Source: DATNBT01 sp964579765
Lineage (GTDB): Bacteria > Acidobacteriota > Vicinamibacteria > Vicinamibacterales > CAVVIG01
Direction of reading: 5' to 3'
DNA length: 8,519 nucleotides
Assembly: GCA_964579765.1 (NCBI GenBank)
Contig: CAZOIK010000431.1
Coordinates: 1 to 8,519, forward strand
Both the position numbers and the translations under genes were made by a program. Shown piece after piece: positions 6,927 through 8,519 of this stretch (position 1 is the first letter of the stretch; every line of letters starts with the position of its first letter). The notes beneath the pieces were generated by a model that saw nothing but the letters and a program-made list of their open reading frames with translations, ran no database searches and had not been told where the DNA came from.

Positions 6927-6947
6927 GGCGGGCCTGAAAGGCCCGCC
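6927..6947. repeat. Intergenic palindromic repeat, copy 2
   Basis: An 8-bp stem, GGCGGGCC (6927-6934) and GGCCCGCC (6940-6947), with loop TGAAA, followed by CT. It sits in the 60-bp gap between two converging genes (stops at 6914 and 6975). It differs from copy 1 by one A:T to G:C exchange made on both arms and by one extra A in the loop. In this position it could end transcription from both sides, though without T-runs. Confidence 0.75.
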
Positions 6948-6974
6948 CTCCGTACGTCGCGCATGTCGTGCGTT

Positions 6975-7262
6975 TCAGTGTTTGTGCTCTTGCTGCGGGA
7001 CGTACTCGGGCGGGAGCGCCGATCCTTCGCCGAAGAGGAACTCCTCCATCTGCTTCGCCATCAGGTCCTGCGCTTCTTTCTGCCAGGGCATCAGGCGATA
7101 TTCGTTGAGGATCATCTTCATGCGGTCTTCCCACATCTTCCAGGCCGCGGCCGAGATGTTCTCGTAGACGCGTTGACCGAGCTCGCCGGGCCACGGCGGC
7201 TCGTCGAGCCCCGGCAGCTCCTTGCCGAGCTTCTTGCACATCACTTTGCGCGGTTCAGCCAT
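6975..7262 (-). CDS. yggX: YggX family Fe(2+)-trafficking / oxidative damage protection protein
   Basis: A 95-residue cytoplasmic protein of the YggX family, close to the 91 residues of the E. coli protein. In enteric bacteria YggX protects iron-sulfur proteins from oxidative damage and is thought to handle Fe(2+). The features seen are the conserved Cys near the N-terminus (Cys9), PGELGQRVYENIS (25-37), the Trp-rich helix AWKMWEDRMKMILNEYRL, and EMxxFLF near the end (EEFLFGEG here). The tail is His- and Gln-rich (PQQEHKH). The ATG at 7262 overlaps the last 8 bp of the upstream ATP-grasp gene, so the two are probably co-transcribed. No Shine-Dalgarno is visible, but TAGAAT ends exactly 6 nt before the ATG, so a second, leaderless transcript is possible. 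The link to the many Fe-S enzymes nearby is only suggestive. Confidence 0.95.
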   Translation of the reverse strand: MAEPRKVMCKKLGKELPGLDEPPWPGELGQRVYENISAAAWKMWEDRMKMILNEYRLMPWQKEAQDLMAKQMEEFLFGEGSALPPEYVPQQEHKH

Positions 7263-8322
7263 GGTCGGATTCTACCACCGCGTCGCGGAGCTCCCGCTCG
7301 ACTTCCTCCGCCGTGGGCGCGCACGCATACGCGAACTGCCGCGCGCCGCCGCGCTTTGCGCCGCACGCAGCGGTCTCGCGGCGCCAGTTGCCCGGCGCGT
7401 CGCCGAGCGCGTGCCGCAGCAGCAGCTCCTCGTAAGAGATCTTCGCGCCCTGGCCGTCTTTCTGAAAGCGCAGCGCCTTCGCCCAGCCGGCGTCGAGCGG
7501 GCGCGCCGCGACGCCGAGCACGTAGACGCCGCGATCGCCGACGCGCAGCTCCGCGTGGATCGGGCCATGACGAAGGCCAATGGCCGCGGCGGCGCGTGAG
7601 GCGGCGTCCAGGATATCCCACTGCATCGGCTCGGGCGCGAGCGACGGCGTGACGTAGAGGGTGTCCTCGAAGATCGGGCCGTCGAGCGGATCGGGCTTGT
7701 CGAACAGCGCGAACGCGTTGAGCGCGCCGTGGTGCATCACGCCCTCGAGCGCGAACTCCCAGCCGTCGATGAACCCCTCGACGAGTGCGGTCCGGCGCTC
7801 GTCGTCGTCTTCACCGCTCGCCGCGGGCGAGCCGAGGAACCCGCGCACGCGGTCGAACGCGGCGACGAACGAGGCGGCGTCGTCGGCGCGCATGACTCCA
7901 GCGCCGCCCGAGGGCACCAGCGGTTTCACGACGCAGGGAAATTCGATCATCGAGGCGAGCGCGGCAGGATCAGCGTCGATCGACGTCGGGAAGAACCACG
8001 GCACGGGCAGATCCGTGTCGCGGAGGCGTTCGCGGGTGAGCAGCTTGTTGCGCGCGATGTCCGTCGCGCCCGGCGGATGGCCGGGGACGCCGAGCGCGCG
8101 GGCGACCGCCGCCGCGACGACCGCTCCGCGTCCGTCCGCCGCGAGACACGCGTCAACGGCATGCGACCTCGCCAGGTGGATGGCCGGCGGCGTGGCCGCC
8201 TCGATCGTCGCGCTCGCGTGCCGGTCCGACGCGACGAGACGTACGCCGAGACGCTCGGCCGCGTCGCCGAAGCTGCGACGCTGTTCGTGTCTGGTGTGGA
8301 GCAGCAGGACCGCGCGCGACAT
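7255..8322 (-). CDS. ATP-grasp domain protein, possibly catalytically altered
   Basis: A 355-residue ATP-grasp protein. Such enzymes activate a carboxylate as an acyl-phosphate and join it to an amine or thiol. The pre-ATP-grasp domain covers about residues 1-85. ARNKLLTRERL with Lys93 and CVVKPLVPSGGAGVMRADD with Lys133 form the nucleotide-binding part. The metal-binding segment has Glu258 in HAELR, but the second expected Glu, in the usual LE(I/V)xARP context, is Gly270 (YVLGVAARP). After LLRHALG the protein ends within about 50 residues; relatives I recall carry a longer C-terminal domain there, and only a stretch like its end (APTAEEVERELRDA) remains. It is therefore either a specialised or a decaying member. 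ATG 8322 opens the gene, followed by a clean beta strand (AVLLLHT). It overlaps yggX by 8 bp downstream and is divergent from a peptide transporter. The substrate cannot be predicted; amino acid ligation is one option. Confidence 0.85.
   Translation of the reverse strand: MSRAVLLLHTRHEQRRSFGDAAERLGVRLVASDRHASATIEAATPPAIHLARSHAVDACLAADGRGAVVAAAVARALGVPGHPPGATDIARNKLLTRERLRDTDLPVPWFFPTSIDADPAALASMIEFPCVVKPLVPSGGAGVMRADDAASFVAAFDRVRGFLGSPAASGEDDDERRTALVEGFIDGWEFALEGVMHHGALNAFALFDKPDPLDGPIFEDTLYVTPSLAPEPMQWDILDAASRAAAAIGLRHGPIHAELRVGDRGVYVLGVAARPLDAGWAKALRFQKDGQGAKISYEELLLRHALGDAPGNWRRETAACGAKRGGARQFAYACAPTAEEVERELRDAVVESDHG
7269..7274 (-). promoter_or_regulatory. Possible internal -10 element for yggX
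   Basis: TAGAAT (5 of 6 to TATAAT) reads leftwards inside the 3' end of the ATP-grasp gene, with exactly 6 nt before the yggX ATG. No -35 match is seen. It would give yggX a leaderless transcript independent of the upstream gene. Confidence 0.35.
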
Positions 8323-8343
8323 GACGACAACCGCGCGAACATT

Positions 8344-8360
8344 CTGTCACAGCGCGACAG
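8344..8360. promoter_or_regulatory. Candidate operator in the ATP-grasp/peptide transporter divergent gap
   Basis: CTGTCAC-AGC-GCGACAG is a 17-bp near palindrome: two 7-bp half-sites with one mismatch and a 3-bp centre. It lies in the middle of the 61-bp region between divergent starts at 8322 and 8384, where a dimeric regulator could control both genes. A -10-like CAGAAT (leftwards, 18 nt before 8322) and TTGTAA (rightwards, 8366-8371, 12 nt before 8384) flank or overlap it; both are weak. Confidence 0.35.
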
Positions 8361-8383
8361 AGACGTTGTAAGCTCGCTCGCGC

Positions 8384-8519
8384 ATGCCAGACATCGCGAC
8401 GACGCGCGCCGGACACCCGCCTGGCCTGTACGTGCTGTTCTTCACCGAGCTCTGGGAGCGCTACAGCTTTTATTCGATGATGGCGATCCTCGTTCTCTAC
8501 ATGAACGAGTCGTTGAAGT
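8384..8519 (+). CDS. POT/PTR family proton-dependent oligopeptide transporter (partial, N-terminus only)
   Basis: The first 45 residues of a POT (PTR2) major-facilitator transporter, which imports di- and tripeptides with protons across the inner membrane. The stretch GHPPGLYVLFFTELWERYSF followed by Tyr30 contains the family signature ExxER on helix 1 (Glu22, Glu25, Arg26), used in proton coupling, and LVLYM (36-40) continues the first membrane region. The rest lies beyond the right edge; full members have about 450-500 residues and 12-14 helices. ATG 8384 gives the typical short cytoplasmic N-terminus before GHP. No Shine-Dalgarno is seen. It is divergent from the ATP-grasp gene, with a near palindrome between them that may be a shared operator. 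Confidence 0.92.
   Translation, partial: MPDIATTRAGHPPGLYVLFFTELWERYSFYSMMAILVLYMNESLK

Overview
This 8.5 kb window is very GC-rich, almost fully coding, and bacterial. The mix of genes suggests a soil- or metagenome-type bacterium such as Acidobacteriota, possibly Vicinamibacteria: an aerobic-type molybdenum hydroxylase, an NDH-2, a soluble MopB oxidoreductase, a POT peptide transporter, YggX, and palindromic GGCxGGCC/GGCCxGCC intergenic repeats. This placement is an inference from style and family content. There is no rRNA or other marker gene to confirm it. I see no tRNA, CRISPR array, insertion sequence or phage gene.

Layout. Positions 1-4860 are all on the minus strand. Reading leftwards they are an NDH-2 NADH:quinone oxidoreductase (4860-3610), a 98-bp gap with palindromic repeat copy 1, a glycosyltransferase strikingly like eukaryotic ALG1 (3511-2264), a [2Fe-2S] subunit (2226-1762), and the Tat-exported molybdopterin subunit of the same hydroxylase (1765 to beyond the left edge). 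The two hydroxylase genes overlap by 4 bp (ATGA) and form one enzyme. Divergently, after only 17 bp, a large soluble molybdopterin/[4Fe-4S] oxidoreductase runs on the plus strand (4878-6914). Repeat copy 2 fills the convergent gap after it. Next, on the minus strand, are an ATP-grasp protein (8322-7255) and the iron-trafficking protein YggX (7262-6975), which overlap by 8 bp. A POT/PTR peptide transporter starts at 8384 on the plus strand and leaves the window at the right edge.

How the genes relate. The left half has a redox theme: two molybdenum enzymes of unrelated families plus a quinone-reducing NADH dehydrogenase. The glycosyltransferase sits among them without an obvious link. The most notable items are the ALG1-type glycosyltransferase in a bacterial setting; two palindromes with a compensatory base-pair change; several genes with a -10-like hexamer exactly 6 nt before the start codon and no Shine-Dalgarno, which suggests leaderless transcripts; and an ATP-grasp protein with Gly where a metal-binding Glu is expected and an apparently shortened C-terminal domain.
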